From Kordiimonadales bacterium IMCC3096 (GTDB lineage: Bacteria; Pseudomonadota; Alphaproteobacteria; Minwuiales; Minwuiaceae), in contig CP018227.1 in assembly GCA_016865035.1 (NCBI GenBank), forward strand, positions 1,768,001-1,832,000: DNA of 64,000 bases, given 5' to 3'. Positions 1 through 9,739 of this stretch are shown here, one piece after another. Both the position numbers and the translations under genes were made by a program. Below the pieces are notes generated by a model, which saw only the letters and a list, made by a program, of their open reading frames with translations, was not told the origin of the DNA and made no database searches. Numbering within the stretch: the stretch's first letter is position 1; each line of letters opens with the position of its first letter.

Positions 1-1791
1 CCGCTGGCCCAGCAGATCGCTGCCGACAATCCCGGCGCGCAGGCCTTCGTCGAGGAGTGCCGCCAGATGGGCACCTCGGAGGAGGCGCTGGAGCGCGCGG
101 AAAAGAAGGGTTTCGACACCGGACTGCGCGTGCGTCATCCCCTGGATGACAGCATCACCCTGCCCGTCTACATCGCCAACTTCGTGCTGATGGAATACGG
201 CACGGGTGCCATCTTCGGCTGCCCGGCGCACGACCAGCGCGACCTGGACTTCGCCCGCAAGTACGGGCTGGACGTGACCCCTGTCGTCTGCCCGTCGGAC
301 AGCGATGCGGCGTCGTTTACAGTCGGCGACACCGCGTACACGGGCGACGGGCTGCTGATCAACTCGCGCTTCCTCGACGGTATGACCGTGCCGGATGCGA
401 AGGCGGAGATCATCGACCGGATCGAGAGTGCGAAGACCGGGGAGCGCACCGTGAACTTCCGGCTGCGCGACTGGGGCCTCAGCCGTCAGCGCTACTGGGG
501 CTGTCCGATCCCGGTCATACATTGCGACAGCTGCGGTGTGGTACCGGTTCCGGCCGCCGATCTGCCGGTGGCCCTGCCGATGGACGTGACCTTCGACAGG
601 CCCGGCAACGCGCTGGACCATCATCCGACCTGGCGCGACGTGGCATGCCCGAAATGCGGTGCCGATGCCCGGCGCGAGACCGACACGATGGATACCTTCG
701 TCGATTCATCCTGGTATTTCGCGCGCTTCGCCAGCGCCGACGCGGCGGATGCGCCGGTACGGCCGGAGGAGTTCGACTACTGGCTGCCGGTCGATCAGTA
801 CATCGGCGGCATCGAGCATGCGATCCTGCACCTGCTCTATTCCCGCTTCTTCATGCGGGCGATGAGGCAGAGCGGATACGGCGCGCTGGACGAACCGTTC
901 GACGGGCTGTTCACCCAGGGCATGGTGACCCACCGGACCTATCACGCCGGCCGCGATGCCAACGGCGGCGACATCTGGGTCTATCCACAGGAGGTCGAGA
1001 AGGCCGCCGACGGCAGCCTGATCCAGGCCGGCACCGGTGCCGCAGTGGTCGAGGGGCCGCTGGAGAAGATGAGCAAGTCGAAGAACAATACCGTCGATCC
1101 CGGCGCGATCATCGGCAAGTACGGCGCGGATACCGCGCGCTGGTTCATGCTCTCCGACAGCCCGCCGGAGCGCGATCTGGAGTGGTCGGACGAGGGCGTC
1201 AACGGGGCCTGGCGGTTCCTGCAGCGGGCCTGGCGCGCCGTGCGCCAGACAGTGCAGGACGGTGCGGCAGCCGATGGCGCAGCCGCGCCCGAGGCAGGCT
1301 CCGCCGCGGATGAGCTTCTGCGCACCGCCCATCGCACCATTGCCGGGTTCACCGATGATCTGGAGCGGTTCCACTTCAACAAGGCGGTGGCGCGGCTGCA
1401 TCAGCTGACCAATGCCATCGAGAAGCTGCGTGGCGATTCCGCGGCTGACAGGTCCGTCCGGCGCTTCGCCGTCGAGACCCTGGTCCGCCTGATGGCACCG
1501 CTGACCCCGCACATGGCGGAGGAAGCCTGGGAGATGCTGGACGGTTCCGGCCTGCTGGTCGATGCGCCGTGGCCGGAGGCCGATCCGGCGCTGGTGGCGG
1601 AGGATGTGGTCAGCATCGCCGTCCAGGTACTCGGCAAGAAGCGGGCGGTGATCGAGATCGCGAAGGACAGCGATGAGGCGACCGTGCGCGCCGCCGCGCT
1701 GGAGGCACCGAACGTCGTGCGCGCCATTGACGGCAAGCCCGTGCGCAAGGTCATCGTTGTGCCCAACCGGATCGTCAATATTGTGGTCTGA
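1..1791 (+). CDS. leuS: leucyl-tRNA synthetase, C-terminal part (5' end outside window)
   Basis: Class I aminoacyl-tRNA synthetase that charges tRNA-Leu in the cytoplasm. The frame is open from base 1, so the N-terminal HIGH-motif part lies upstream of the window; 596 residues are visible. The KMSKS signature is encoded at 1066-1080 ([12 protein letters not shown]). Two Cys pairs of a zinc module (CDSCG, CPKCG) lie near 526-660. The C-terminal tRNA-binding domain ends in NRIVNIVV, typical of LeuS. The stop codon overlaps the start of lptE by one base, so the genes are probably co-transcribed. The leuS-lptE-holA order is common in alphaproteobacteria. Confidence 0.97.
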   Translation, partial: PLAQQIAADNPGAQAFVEECRQMGTSEEALERAEKKGFDTGLRVRHPLDDSITLPVYIANFVLMEYGTGAIFGCPAHDQRDLDFARKYGLDVTPVVCPSDSDAASFTVGDTAYTGDGLLINSRFLDGMTVPDAKAEIIDRIESAKTGERTVNFRLRDWGLSRQRYWGCPIPVIHCDSCGVVPVPAADLPVALPMDVTFDRPGNALDHHPTWRDVACPKCGADARRETDTMDTFVDSSWYFARFASADAADAPVRPEEFDYWLPVDQYIGGIEHAILHLLYSRFFMRAMRQSGYGALDEPFDGLFTQGMVTHRTYHAGRDANGGDIWVYPQEVEKAADGSLIQAGTGAAVVEGPLEKMSKSKNNTVDPGAIIGKYGADTARWFMLSDSPPERDLEWSDEGVNGAWRFLQRAWRAVRQTVQDGAAADGAAAPEAGSAADELLRTAHRTIAGFTDDLERFHFNKAVARLHQLTNAIEKLRGDSAADRSVRRFAVETLVRLMAPLTPHMAEEAWEMLDGSGLLVDAPWPEADPALVAEDVVSIAVQVLGKKRAVIEIAKDSDEATVRAAALEAPNVVRAIDGKPVRKVIVVPNRIVNIVV

Positions 1792-2354
1792 TGCCGGATA
1801 GCGAACGCACATGGGGAATCGGACGACAGGCAGGCCGCGCGCGTGCCGGTGCCGGAGGTCTCTCCGCGCTGCTGCGCACGGGCCTCCTGGGTCTGGTGCT
1901 GGTGTGCGCCGCCTGCGGGTTCGAACCGGTCTATGCCCCGGGCGGCGGATCTGTCGCCGACAGCCTGCGCACGGTCAGTGTGGACCAGCCCCCGGGCCGG
2001 ATCGGCCAGGCCATGCGGCTGGCGATACTGTACGGTATCGGCGACCGACAGAGCGGCATCCAGCCGAAGTACCGGCTGCGGTCCCAGATGAGGACCGATA
2101 CCGAACGGGTTGCCATTCAGGCTGACGAGTCAGCCGCGCGGGTGAATGTCATCGTCAATGTGAGCTGGCAGCTGCAGGATGCCGCCGGCCTGACCACCTA
2201 CGAGACCGGCCAGGTCCGGCGCACCGTGGCCTACAATGTCGTCGCCGATACCTTCGCAACGCTGGTCGGCCAGCGCGATGCCGAACGGCTGGCCGGGAAA
2301 CAGGTGGGCGAGGCCATCCGCACGCGGCTGCTTCTGGCACTGCGGGACAGATAG
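1791..2354 (+). CDS. lptE: LPS-assembly lipoprotein LptE
   Basis: Outer-membrane lipoprotein that plugs and assembles the LptD translocon for lipopolysaccharide export. The 187-residue product has a hydrophobic signal segment (about residues 27-41) ending at a lipobox-like site with C42 in CAAC-GFEPVYAP. The motif CGFEPVY just after the lipidated cysteine is characteristic of alphaproteobacterial LptE. It lies between leuS (1-bp overlap) and holA (4-bp gap), the expected context. The residue at -3 of the lipobox is Cys rather than Leu, which is unusual. The family is weakly conserved, so the call rests on the N-terminus plus synteny. Confidence 0.88.
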   Translation: MPDSERTWGIGRQAGRARAGAGGLSALLRTGLLGLVLVCAACGFEPVYAPGGGSVADSLRTVSVDQPPGRIGQAMRLAILYGIGDRQSGIQPKYRLRSQMRTDTERVAIQADESAARVNVIVNVSWQLQDAAGLTTYETGQVRRTVAYNVVADTFATLVGQRDAERLAGKQVGEAIRTRLLLALRDR

Positions 2355-2358
2355 TCCT

Positions 2359-3408
2359 ATGGAGTGGAAGGGACGGGACGCCGACAGCAAGCTGGGCCGC
2401 ATCCATCCCGACATTCGCCTCTATCTCTTCTACGGACCGGATACGGGTCTCGCCGCCGAACGGGCCATGGCGGTGGCGCGCATGCGTCTGGGCGAGCGCG
2501 CCGGGGCCGACGACATCCTGCGGATCGAAGGCGATACCCTGGCGGAGGATCCCGCACGGCTTTCGGACGAGGCGGCCCAGGTCAGCATGTTTGGCGGGGA
2601 GCGCGTCATCCGCGTGGTCAACGCCAGCGGGGCCGGGGCCTCCCGTGCGGTGGAGTCCTGGCTGGACAATCCAGTGGGCTCCCTTGTGACGGTCGAACTG
2701 GGCGATGTGCGCCCTAACCAGAAACTGCGCAGTCGGGTCGCTTCTGCCAAGGTTATCAACGCAGTAGCCATTGGTTGCTACCCCGATGACGCCGGTACGA
2801 TGGACCGTCTCGTCGACGAAATCCTGCGTGAGGAGGATTTTCGCATTCTCGGCGACGCCAGACAGGCTCTTCTGGCCCGTCTGGGGCCGGATCGGCGCAT
2901 GAATCGCGAGACCATCCGCATGCTGACCCTCTACGTCGGCGACCCGAAGCAGGAAATCACGGTGGCCGATGTGGAGGCGGCACTGGGGGACAGTTCAGCC
3001 GTCGGCTTCGAGACCATTGCCTTTGCCTGCCTCGGCGGGGACACGGCGCAGGCCCTGCGCCTGTTCGACAAGAGCATGGCCGAGAAGACCCACCCGATCA
3101 TCACCATCACATCCCTGCTGACCCAGTTCGACCGTTTCGATGCGCTCGATGCCGCACGCCAGGCCGGCAGGCCGGTCGATACCGCCCTGAAGGGCCTGCG
3201 GATCTTTCCCCACTCCCGCCAGGACGCGTTCCGGCGCATGGCGGACTACTGGCCCTCCGACCGTAGGGCCACGGCCCGACGTCTGATCGTGGAGGCGGAC
3301 ATCCGTGGACGATCCGGTCAGCTTTCGGAGAATCTGGTCTATCGGGATCTGCTGCTCCGGCTCGGTACCGCAGCCCAGGGTATGGCAAAGCGCAGTCGCA
3401 GGTTCTAG
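2359..3408 (+). CDS. holA: DNA polymerase III subunit delta
   Basis: Delta subunit of the clamp loader, which opens the beta sliding clamp. The product is 349 residues, normal for the family. N-terminal text IRLYLFYGPD is the degenerate AAA+ beginning of HolA, followed by an MFGGERVIRV segment typical of the clamp-interacting region. The ATG at 2359 is chosen because the frame upstream runs back into lptE. It is the third gene of the leuS-lptE-holA series and converges on parB, with only 72 bp between the stops and no obvious terminator there. Confidence 0.93.
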   Translation: MEWKGRDADSKLGRIHPDIRLYLFYGPDTGLAAERAMAVARMRLGERAGADDILRIEGDTLAEDPARLSDEAAQVSMFGGERVIRVVNASGAGASRAVESWLDNPVGSLVTVELGDVRPNQKLRSRVASAKVINAVAIGCYPDDAGTMDRLVDEILREEDFRILGDARQALLARLGPDRRMNRETIRMLTLYVGDPKQEITVADVEAALGDSSAVGFETIAFACLGGDTAQALRLFDKSMAEKTHPIITITSLLTQFDRFDALDAARQAGRPVDTALKGLRIFPHSRQDAFRRMADYWPSDRRATARRLIVEADIRGRSGQLSENLVYRDLLLRLGTAAQGMAKRSRRF

Positions 3409-3480
3409 TCAGGCATACCGAACCCGGCCCGGATAGAGGGTCCTACCGGTGACAGGCACTACGCCTTCGATTCCAACCGG

Positions 3481-4413
3481 TCAGGTCCGTGTGAGCCGCT
3501 GGCAGACCTCGTCCAGCTGCTCCAGTGTGCGATAGGCAATGCGCACTTCACCCTTCGTGCCCTTGTGCCGGATCTCCACCTTCAGCCCCAGGGCATCGGC
3601 CAGGCTCTGCTCAAGAGCCGCGGTATCCGCGTCCTTGCGGGACTCAGGCTTCGGCCTGCTCTCGCTTCCCTGCTTGAACTGACGCCGGATCGCCTCGACG
3701 TCGCGAACGTTCAGACCACGCTCCACCACTTCCCGCGCAAGGCTCGCCGGGTCGTCGGCGGTGATCACCGCCCGCGCCGCACCTGCCGTCAGTTCGCCCG
3801 ACCGGACGTAGGACTTGACGTCATCCGGTAGGGACAGCAGACGCACTGCGTTGGCCACGTGACTGCGGCTCTTGCCGACCGCTTCGGCAATGTCCGCAGC
3901 GGAATGGCCGAACTCCCGCATCAGCCGCTGGTAGCCCTCCGCCTCTTCCATCGGGTTCAGATCCTGGCGCTGGATGTTCTCGATCAGCGCGATCTGCAGC
4001 GTCTCCGTGTCGCTCAGTTCGCGGATGATCACCGGAACTTCGTGCAGCTGTGCGATCTGTGCCGCGCGCCAGCGCCGCTCACCCGCGACGATCTCGTAGT
4101 TCTCCTCTTCCCCCGGCAGACGCCGGACGATGAGCGGCTGCAGAATGCCCTGGCGGTTGATCGACTGCACCAGGGTCGCAAGCTCGTCCTCGTCGAAGGC
4201 CTGGCGGGGCTGGAACTTGCCGGGGCGCAGGTAGGCCACGGGAACCTGTTTCAGGCCACGGGCGCGGTCGAGGACCCGATCATTCTCGCCGACCTCCTCC
4301 CCCAGCAGGGCGGAAAGGCCGCGACCGAGACCGCGGGAGGACGGGTTGCGACCGCTGTTCACCGCATCCGGCCTGGGTCGCTGCTGATCACCGGAATCGT
4401 CGTTGAAGGTCAT
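3481..4413 (-). CDS. parB: chromosome partitioning protein ParB
   Basis: CTP-dependent DNA-clamp protein that loads at parS and spreads over the origin region for chromosome segregation. The 310-residue product begins MTFNDDSG and has the N-terminal RGLGRGLSALLGE signature, the GERRWRAAQIA box of the CTPase/N domain, and the helix-turn-helix stretch including VGKSRSHVANAVRLL. The C-terminus is the dimerisation domain. The start at 4413 has an AGGGAG-like ribosome binding site. The frame stays open upstream to 4761, but that extension is antisense-like and overlaps parA. Three matching parS sites occur in this window. Confidence 0.96.
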   Translation of the reverse strand: MTFNDDSGDQQRPRPDAVNSGRNPSSRGLGRGLSALLGEEVGENDRVLDRARGLKQVPVAYLRPGKFQPRQAFDEDELATLVQSINRQGILQPLIVRRLPGEEENYEIVAGERRWRAAQIAQLHEVPVIIRELSDTETLQIALIENIQRQDLNPMEEAEGYQRLMREFGHSAADIAEAVGKSRSHVANAVRLLSLPDDVKSYVRSGELTAGAARAVITADDPASLAREVVERGLNVRDVEAIRRQFKQGSESRPKPESRKDADTAALEQSLADALGLKVEIRHKGTKGEVRIAYRTLEQLDEVCQRLTRT

Positions 4414-4573
4414 TTCTCTGCTGGCTCCCTGAACCGCATCGTCGGTCCTATCGACCGGTCCTGCCCGCGCCCGGGCGGACAACTCCTTGAAACAGGACGG
4501 AAATCGGCCTGGCGGGGGTCCACCCCGGCGATACCCGCCTGACCGCCTGCGGAGCCACCAGACATGTCGCCCG

Positions 4574-5377
4574 TCAGGCCGCCGTCCGCTGCCGCTCCCG
4601 TCGCAGCATCTCACCGGCAAGCTGGATATAGGCCTGGCTGCCGGCACAGCGGTGATCATACAACAGGGCGGGGCGTCCATGCGAGGGCGCTTCCGATACC
4701 CGGACATTGCGCGGAATGATCGTGTCATAGACCTTGGCGCCCAGATGGGCGCGGACATCATCGGCCACCTGTTCCGACAGCCGGTTGCGCCGGTCGAACA
4801 TGGTCAGCACGATCCCCTGCACTTCCAGCTTCGGATTCAGGGTGCGCCGGACCCGATCGACGGTGGAGAGCAGTTGCGACAGGCCCTCCAGCGCAAAGAA
4901 CTCGCACTGCAGGGGCACCAGCACCGCATCCGCCGCGACCATGGCGTTGACCGTCACCAGATTCAGGGAGGGCGGGCAGTCGATCAGGATGAAGTCATAA
5001 TCGCGCATCACCGGTCGCAGGGCTTCATCAAGCTGGCGCTGCGGCGGGTTCAGTTCTACCAGTTCCAGCTCCGCACCGGACAGTTCTACCGAGGCCGGAA
5101 TGATGTCCAGATTGGGTATGGCGGACGGTACGATGGTCGCCCCTACCGTCGAGGCCCGGACCAACAGATGGTAGGAAGTGCGGTCGCGTTTCGCCCGGTC
5201 GATCCCCAGTCCGGTGGAGGCGTTGCCCTGCGCGTCCAGATCGACCAGCAGCACCTTGCGTCCGACCGCCGCCAGGGCGGTTCCGAGATTGATCGCGGTG
5301 GTCGTCTTGCCGACGCCGCCCTTCTGGTTCACGACGGCCAGTTTGCGGGCGAGTCTGCTACCGGTTGGCATTTCCAT
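4574..5377 (-). CDS. parA: chromosome partitioning ATPase ParA
   Basis: Walker-type ATPase that binds nucleoid DNA and pulls ParB-parS complexes apart. The 267-residue product has the deviant Walker A motif KGGVGKTTTAINL near the N-terminus, Walker A' FILIDCPPSL, and a C-terminal basic tail. The start at 5377 (MEMPTGSRLARK) fits family length; ATG at 5371 is an alternative. Either overlaps the 3' end of rsmG by 14-20 bp, consistent with an rsmG-parA-parB transcript. A gap of 160 bp separates it from parB. Confidence 0.96.
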   Translation of the reverse strand: MEMPTGSRLARKLAVVNQKGGVGKTTTAINLGTALAAVGRKVLLVDLDAQGNASTGLGIDRAKRDRTSYHLLVRASTVGATIVPSAIPNLDIIPASVELSGAELELVELNPPQRQLDEALRPVMRDYDFILIDCPPSLNLVTVNAMVAADAVLVPLQCEFFALEGLSQLLSTVDRVRRTLNPKLEVQGIVLTMFDRRNRLSEQVADDVRAHLGAKVYDTIIPRNVRVSEAPSHGRPALLYDHRCAGSQAYIQLAGEMLRRERQRTAA

Positions 5378-5978
5378 GGTGTTCAAGCCCCCGAACCAGG
5401 AGTACGGAGCCAGCCCCGTCACTGAGGCTCTGATGACGCTCCCAGGAGAATTTCCAACATTTCGTGGCCGCGGTCAACTCACTCTCAATATCTTGACCCT
5501 TCAGAAAGGCACCAACGCTGTCCGTCTGCATGAAGGGTTCGATCCATTCGAACAGCTTCGGCAGGGGCGCCAGGGCACGGGCACTGACCACATCGGCCCT
5601 GAGATCCGTCACCGTTTCGATCCGGCTTGTGACCACGGTGATGTCGAGGCCCATGGTCCGCGCGGCTTCCCGCAGGAAGGCACACTTGCGGGCATCGGAC
5701 TCGATCAGGGTCACATGCGCGGAATGGGTTGCAGCCACCACAAGTCCGGGAAATCCGCCCCCGCTGCCCAGATCGATCCAGCTTCGGGCCGCAGCCGGAA
5801 CCAGCGGCACGAGCTGCCAGGAATCTAGGACATGGCGGGACCAGAACTGGTTCAGGGTGGAGCGTGCGACCAGATTGATGCGCGGGTTCCAGCGGTTCAG
5901 GAGGGTTTCGAGAGCCTGCAGGCGGGTCACTGTTTCACGTGAAACACCACTCCGCTTCCTGAACCCCTCCGCATCCAT
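5358..5978 (-). CDS. rsmG: 16S rRNA (guanine-N7) methyltransferase RsmG
   Basis: SAM-dependent methyltransferase that modifies G527 of 16S rRNA (formerly GidB). The product is 206 residues from the ATG at 5978, which lies 4 bp after the mnmG stop. The SAM-binding glycine loop is WIDLGSGGGFPGL, and NRWNPRINLVA is the usual N-terminal signature. A perfect parS palindrome is embedded in the coding sequence at 5931-5946 and encodes the SRET segment. The gene belongs to the mnmG-rsmG-parA-parB run. Confidence 0.96.
   Translation of the reverse strand: MDAEGFRKRSGVSRETVTRLQALETLLNRWNPRINLVARSTLNQFWSRHVLDSWQLVPLVPAAARSWIDLGSGGGFPGLVVAATHSAHVTLIESDARKCAFLREAARTMGLDITVVTSRIETVTDLRADVVSARALAPLPKLFEWIEPFMQTDSVGAFLKGQDIESELTAATKCWKFSWERHQSLSDGAGSVLLVRGLEHHGNANR
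5931..5946. promoter_or_regulatory. parS centromere site 1 (perfect palindrome)
   Basis: The 16-bp TGTTTCACGTGAAACA is an exact match to the bacterial parS consensus bound by ParB. It lies inside rsmG, about 0.55 kb from parA and 1.5 kb from the start of parB. Confidence 0.95.
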
Positions 5979-5982
5979 GGCG

Positions 5983-7881
5983 TCAGCCTGCGGGTGTACG
6001 GGCAACACCGACGCCACGCCGCACATGGGCCAGCAACAGGGTCAATGCAGCCGGAGTAACACCCGGGATCCGTCCGGCCTGGCCAAGCGTGGCCGGGCGC
6101 GCGCGCTGCAGCTTCTCAACCATCTCGTTGGACAGGCCACTGATCACAGAGAAATCGAGGTCGGCCGGCAATACCAGCGACTCATCCTTGCGGAAGGCGA
6201 CGATGTCCGCCTGCTGCCGTTCCAGATAGCCGGCGTAGACCGCGTCGATCTCCAACTGTTCCCGCACGTCGGCATCATAGGCGGACAACTGCGGCCAGAC
6301 GCGGATCAGGTCAGACAGGTCGATCCCGGGGTAGCGCAACAGGTCGGCGGCTGTACGACGGGCGCCATCCAGGTTGACCTGCAGGCCGTGGCGGCGGGCT
6401 TCCTGGGGCGTCAGGTTCAGTCCGGCCACCATGTCACGGGCGGCCGCCAAGGTCTCAGCCTTGGCATTGTAGTCACGCGCCCGCGCCTGTCCGACACAGC
6501 CCATCGCCACACCACGGGCTGTCAGACGCTGGTCCGCATTGTCGGCCCGCAGCGACAGGCGGTACTCTGCGCGGGAGGTAAACATGCGATAGGGCTCCGC
6601 CGTACCCCGGGTGACGAGATCATCGATCATGACCCCGATATAGGCTTCGGCCCGATCGAGAATACAGGGTGTCAGACCCCCTGCATCGCGGGCCGCATTC
6701 AGGCCGGCGACCAGACCCTGGGCCGCAGCCTCCTCGTATCCGGTGGTTCCATTGATCTGACCCGCGAGATAGAGACCACCGATCCGCCGCGTCTCCAGAC
6801 TGTGATGCAGCTCTCGCGGATCGACGTAGTCATATTCAATGGCGTAGCCGGGACGGATGATACGGGCGTTGGTCAGACCAGGCATGTGGCGCAGCAGGTC
6901 GTGCTGCACGTCTTCCGGGAGGCTGGTGGAGATCCCGTTGGGATAGACCGTGTCGTCGTCGAGCCCCTCCGGTTCCAGGAACACCTGATGCCGTGTCCGG
7001 TCCGCGAACCGCACCACCTTGTCCTCGATGGAGGGGCAATAGCGCGGCCCGGTGGATTCGATCTGGCCCGAGTACATGGGCGAGCGGGAGAGATTGGCCC
7101 GGATGATGTCATGCACCGCCGGGTTGGTCTCCGTGATGTGGCAGGAGATCTGCGGCGTGGTGATTGCCTTCGTCAGAAAGGAAAACGGCACGGGTGGTTC
7201 ATCACCCTTCTGTTCGTCGAGGGCCGACCAGTCGATGGTGCGGCCATCCAGTCGCGGCGGCGTTCCCGTCTTCAGACGTCCGAGAGCAAAGCCGGCACGT
7301 TCCAGGGTCAGGGCCAGGCCGGTCGCCGGAGCTTCCCCTGCCCGCCCGGCCGGGATGCGTTTTTCACCGATATGGATCAGGCCGCGCAGGAAGGTGCCGG
7401 TGGTCAGGACCACCCGACCGGCGGGTAGGACTTCACCATCGGAGGTGACCACACCGGTCACACGCGGGTGGTCCCCCGACCGGTCAATGACCAGGTCTTC
7501 GGCGGCGGCACCCTTCAGGGTCAGACCACCCTGTTCCGCCAGTATGGCCTGCATGGCAGTGCGATAGAGCTTGCGGTCGGACTGCGCCCGTGGCCCGCGA
7601 ACGGCAGGGCCGCGGGACCGGTTGAGCAGACGGAACTGGATTCCGGCCGCATCGGCGACGCGCCCCATCACCCCGTCCAGCGCATCGATCTCCCTCACCA
7701 GATGGCCCTTGCCCAGTCCGCCGATGGCCGGGTTGCAGGACATCTCGCCAATGGTGTCCAGGCGGTGGGTCAGCAGCAGCGTCCGTGCGCCGGTGCGGGC
7801 CGCCGCCGCTGCGGCTTCACAGCCCGCGTGGCCACCACCGATGACGATGACATCCCAGAATGTGCCGTTGTCGCTGTTCAT
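5983..7881 (-). CDS. mnmG: tRNA uridine-5-carboxymethylaminomethyl modification enzyme MnmG
   Basis: FAD-dependent partner of MnmE in forming (carboxymethyl)aminomethyl-U34 of tRNA wobble uridines. The product is 632 residues, normal for the family. The FAD dinucleotide fold is [14 protein letters not shown] near residue 11. Further signatures are [26 protein letters not shown] and [18 protein letters not shown]. The start at 7881 ([10 protein letters not shown]) is preceded by an AGGAG at longer than usual spacing. It is transcribed towards rsmG with a 4-bp gap; mnmE lies about 100 bp upstream across parS site 2. Confidence 0.97.
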   Translation of the reverse strand: MNSDNGTFWDVIVIGGGHAGCEAAAAAARTGARTLLLTHRLDTIGEMSCNPAIGGLGKGHLVREIDALDGVMGRVADAAGIQFRLLNRSRGPAVRGPRAQSDRKLYRTAMQAILAEQGGLTLKGAAAEDLVIDRSGDHPRVTGVVTSDGEVLPAGRVVLTTGTFLRGLIHIGEKRIPAGRAGEAPATGLALTLERAGFALGRLKTGTPPRLDGRTIDWSALDEQKGDEPPVPFSFLTKAITTPQISCHITETNPAVHDIIRANLSRSPMYSGQIESTGPRYCPSIEDKVVRFADRTRHQVFLEPEGLDDDTVYPNGISTSLPEDVQHDLLRHMPGLTNARIIRPGYAIEYDYVDPRELHHSLETRRIGGLYLAGQINGTTGYEEAAAQGLVAGLNAARDAGGLTPCILDRAEAYIGVMIDDLVTRGTAEPYRMFTSRAEYRLSLRADNADQRLTARGVAMGCVGQARARDYNAKAETLAAARDMVAGLNLTPQEARRHGLQVNLDGARRTAADLLRYPGIDLSDLIRVWPQLSAYDADVREQLEIDAVYAGYLERQQADIVAFRKDESLVLPADLDFSVISGLSNEMVEKLQRARPATLGQAGRIPGVTPAALTLLLAHVRRGVGVARTPAG

Positions 7882-7950
7882 GGGCCTGCTTCTACTCCTG
7901 ATGCCGCGCGAGTCAATGCGGTGCGGGCCTGACAAGGGTCGCGGATGTGC

Positions 7951-7966
7951 TGTTTCACGTGAAACA
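7951..7966. promoter_or_regulatory. parS centromere site 2 (perfect palindrome)
   Basis: Second exact TGTTTCACGTGAAACA, in the short gap between mnmE and mnmG, 2,020 bp from site 1. Confidence 0.95.
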
Positions 7967-7978
7967 GGTGTGCGCCGG

Positions 7979-9334
7979 TCACTTGCCGATGCAGAAATCC
8001 CGGAAGATCACATCCAGCAGATCCTCCACATCCACCTTGCCCGTGATCCGGCCGAGCGCGCGGATCGCCATGCGCAGATCCTCCCCCACCAGCTCCAGCG
8101 GCAGCCCGTTGCTCAGGCCCTCCTGCGCGCGGTCCAGCGCCGCCACCGTGTGGGCCAGGCTTTCGCGATGGCGCCAGCGTGTCGGGGGCACCGAGCCCCC
8201 GGTTTCAGTCAGGTCACGTGCCATGTCCGTCAGTCGGCGCAGCAGGACCGGTAGGCCCTCACCGCTCATGACCGAGAGGTCGATGACAGATGATGACACC
8301 ATATCTTGGGGTTCCGGATCGTGTGGGAGGTCCACCTTGCTGCGCACGGAAATGACCGGCGGCGCAGGCTCACCCGGTGCAGCGCGAGCCAGTTCCAGCG
8401 GTGCGGAATGAGTCCCGGCCGCCACCAGATGGACCACCACATCCGCACTACCGGCCCGTTCCCGCGCCCGTCGGATCCCCTCCCGCTCGACGGCATTCTC
8501 CGTTTCCCTGAGACCCGCCGTATCCAGCAGGGTGACGGCGTGGCCGCCGAGGTCGAGCTGCACCTCCAGCACGTCCCGCGTCGTGCCCGGCTCCGCCGTG
8601 ACGATGGCGACGTCCCGTTGTGCCAGGGCGTTCAGCAGAGTCGACTTTCCCGCGTTCGGCGCGCCGACAATGGCGACCTGAAGCCCTGTCCGCACCCTTT
8701 CCCCCTGCCGCGCCTCCGCCAGGTGTCCGGCAATATGGCCGCGCAGCGCCGCCAGCCGGGCCGTGGTTTCGGGCACCAGACTGTCCGGCAGATCCTCGTC
8801 GGGGAAATCCAGCCAGGCCTCCATCCAGGCCAGGACGGCCACCAGATCGGCGCTCCAGCCCTGGTAGAGGTCGGCCAGGTGACCATCCGCCTGCCGCAGG
8901 GCCTGCCGCCGCTGCGCCGCGGTTTCGGCGGCAATCAGGTCACCGATGCCCTCCGCCGCCGTCAGGTCGAGCTTGCCGTTTGCCACCGCGCGGCGGGTGA
9001 ACTCCCCCGCCTCCGCCGTGCGCAGGCCGGGCTGTGCCGCCAGCGCCCGGAAAAGGCCGTCCAGCACCGCCCGTCCACCATGCACGTGCAGCTCGGCCAG
9101 ATCCTCCCCCGTGTAGCTGTTGGGCGCCGGGAACCACAGCACCAGCCCCCGGTCCAGCACCTCCCCCGTCGCGGGATCATTCAGCGTCCGCAGCGCGGCA
9201 CGGCGGGGAGACGGCAGATCCCCGGCAAACGCGATCAGCGCGGCACGGGTTGCCGGCCCGGACAGGCGCACGACTGCAACACCGGCGGGGCCCGGCGCAC
9301 TGGACAGCGCATGGATGGTATCGGCGGAGCTGAT
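7979..9334 (-). CDS. mnmE: tRNA modification GTPase MnmE, apparent non-canonical start
   Basis: GTPase partner of MnmG that provides the formyl/glycine chemistry at tRNA U34. Motifs are the P-loop [22 protein letters not shown], and the C-terminal FCIGK with its catalytic Cys. Homology begins upstream of the first standard start (GTG at 9271): the preceding codons read [20 protein letters not shown], the normal MnmE N-terminus. No ATG, GTG or TTG occurs between the in-frame stop at the end of the neighbouring 82-aa gene and 9271. An ATC at 9334, with a GGGGGA 7 bp upstream, gives a normal 451 residues and is annotated as the probable start. A GTG start would delete about 21 conserved residues. 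Confidence 0.9.
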   Translation of the reverse strand: MSSADTIHALSSAPGPAGVAVVRLSGPATRAALIAFAGDLPSPRRAALRTLNDPATGEVLDRGLVLWFPAPNSYTGEDLAELHVHGGRAVLDGLFRALAAQPGLRTAEAGEFTRRAVANGKLDLTAAEGIGDLIAAETAAQRRQALRQADGHLADLYQGWSADLVAVLAWMEAWLDFPDEDLPDSLVPETTARLAALRGHIAGHLAEARQGERVRTGLQVAIVGAPNAGKSTLLNALAQRDVAIVTAEPGTTRDVLEVQLDLGGHAVTLLDTAGLRETENAVEREGIRRARERAGSADVVVHLVAAGTHSAPLELARAAPGEPAPPVISVRSKVDLPHDPEPQDMVSSSVIDLSVMSGEGLPVLLRRLTDMARDLTETGGSVPPTRWRHRESLAHTVAALDRAQEGLSNGLPLELVGEDLRMAIRALGRITGKVDVEDLLDVIFRDFCIGK

Positions 9335-9388
9335 GGCGCGATCCCCCGAAAGGTCAGGTTGCGGGCGGGGTCCGGGAATTCCGGGCGG

Positions 9389-9637
9389 TCATTCCGTCGG
9401 CTTCTTGCCCGCGTTCATCATGGTGGACCACATGGCCTTCTGGATGTTCTCCATGCCCTGCATGCCCAGCGGCAGCCACTTGTTCATCAGCGCCTCCGGT
9501 TCCATGTCCCGCACGTTCTGGCGCAGCCGCTCCTCCAGTTCGGTCAGCAGACGCTGCTGCATCGGCTGCACATCGGGCAGGCCCATGAAGGTCCTGGCTT
9601 CCTCAGGCGTGCAGTCTATGTCGATGGTGACTTTCAT
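9389..9637 (-). CDS. small conserved protein, DUF6489-like
   Basis: 82-residue acidic, methionine-rich protein beginning MKVTIDIDCTPEEARTFMGL and ending in a Met/Lys-rich tail. This N-terminal sentence matches a small alphaproteobacterial family of unknown function; I recall it as DUF6489, which is memory rather than a search. No signal peptide or membrane segment is seen. It sits directly upstream of mnmE on the same strand, 54 bp before the probable mnmE start, so it may lead the mnmE transcript. A link to tRNA modification would be guesswork. Confidence 0.75.
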   Translation of the reverse strand: MKVTIDIDCTPEEARTFMGLPDVQPMQQRLLTELEERLRQNVRDMEPEALMNKWLPLGMQGMENIQKAMWSTMMNAGKKPTE

Positions 9638-9739
9638 GATGGCCGTCCTATGGTCAGGAAGAGACAGACCATATGACCCCATTCCGCCCCCTCGCGGCAA
9701 TGGTGGCCATCGCCAACAGGTTCCGGGAGCAGCCAGCGC

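Noticed and set aside
5530-7428. 632-codon plus-strand frame over rsmG/mnmG
   Set aside because: Complement of two well-conserved genes with full motifs; no protein family text in the plus frame.
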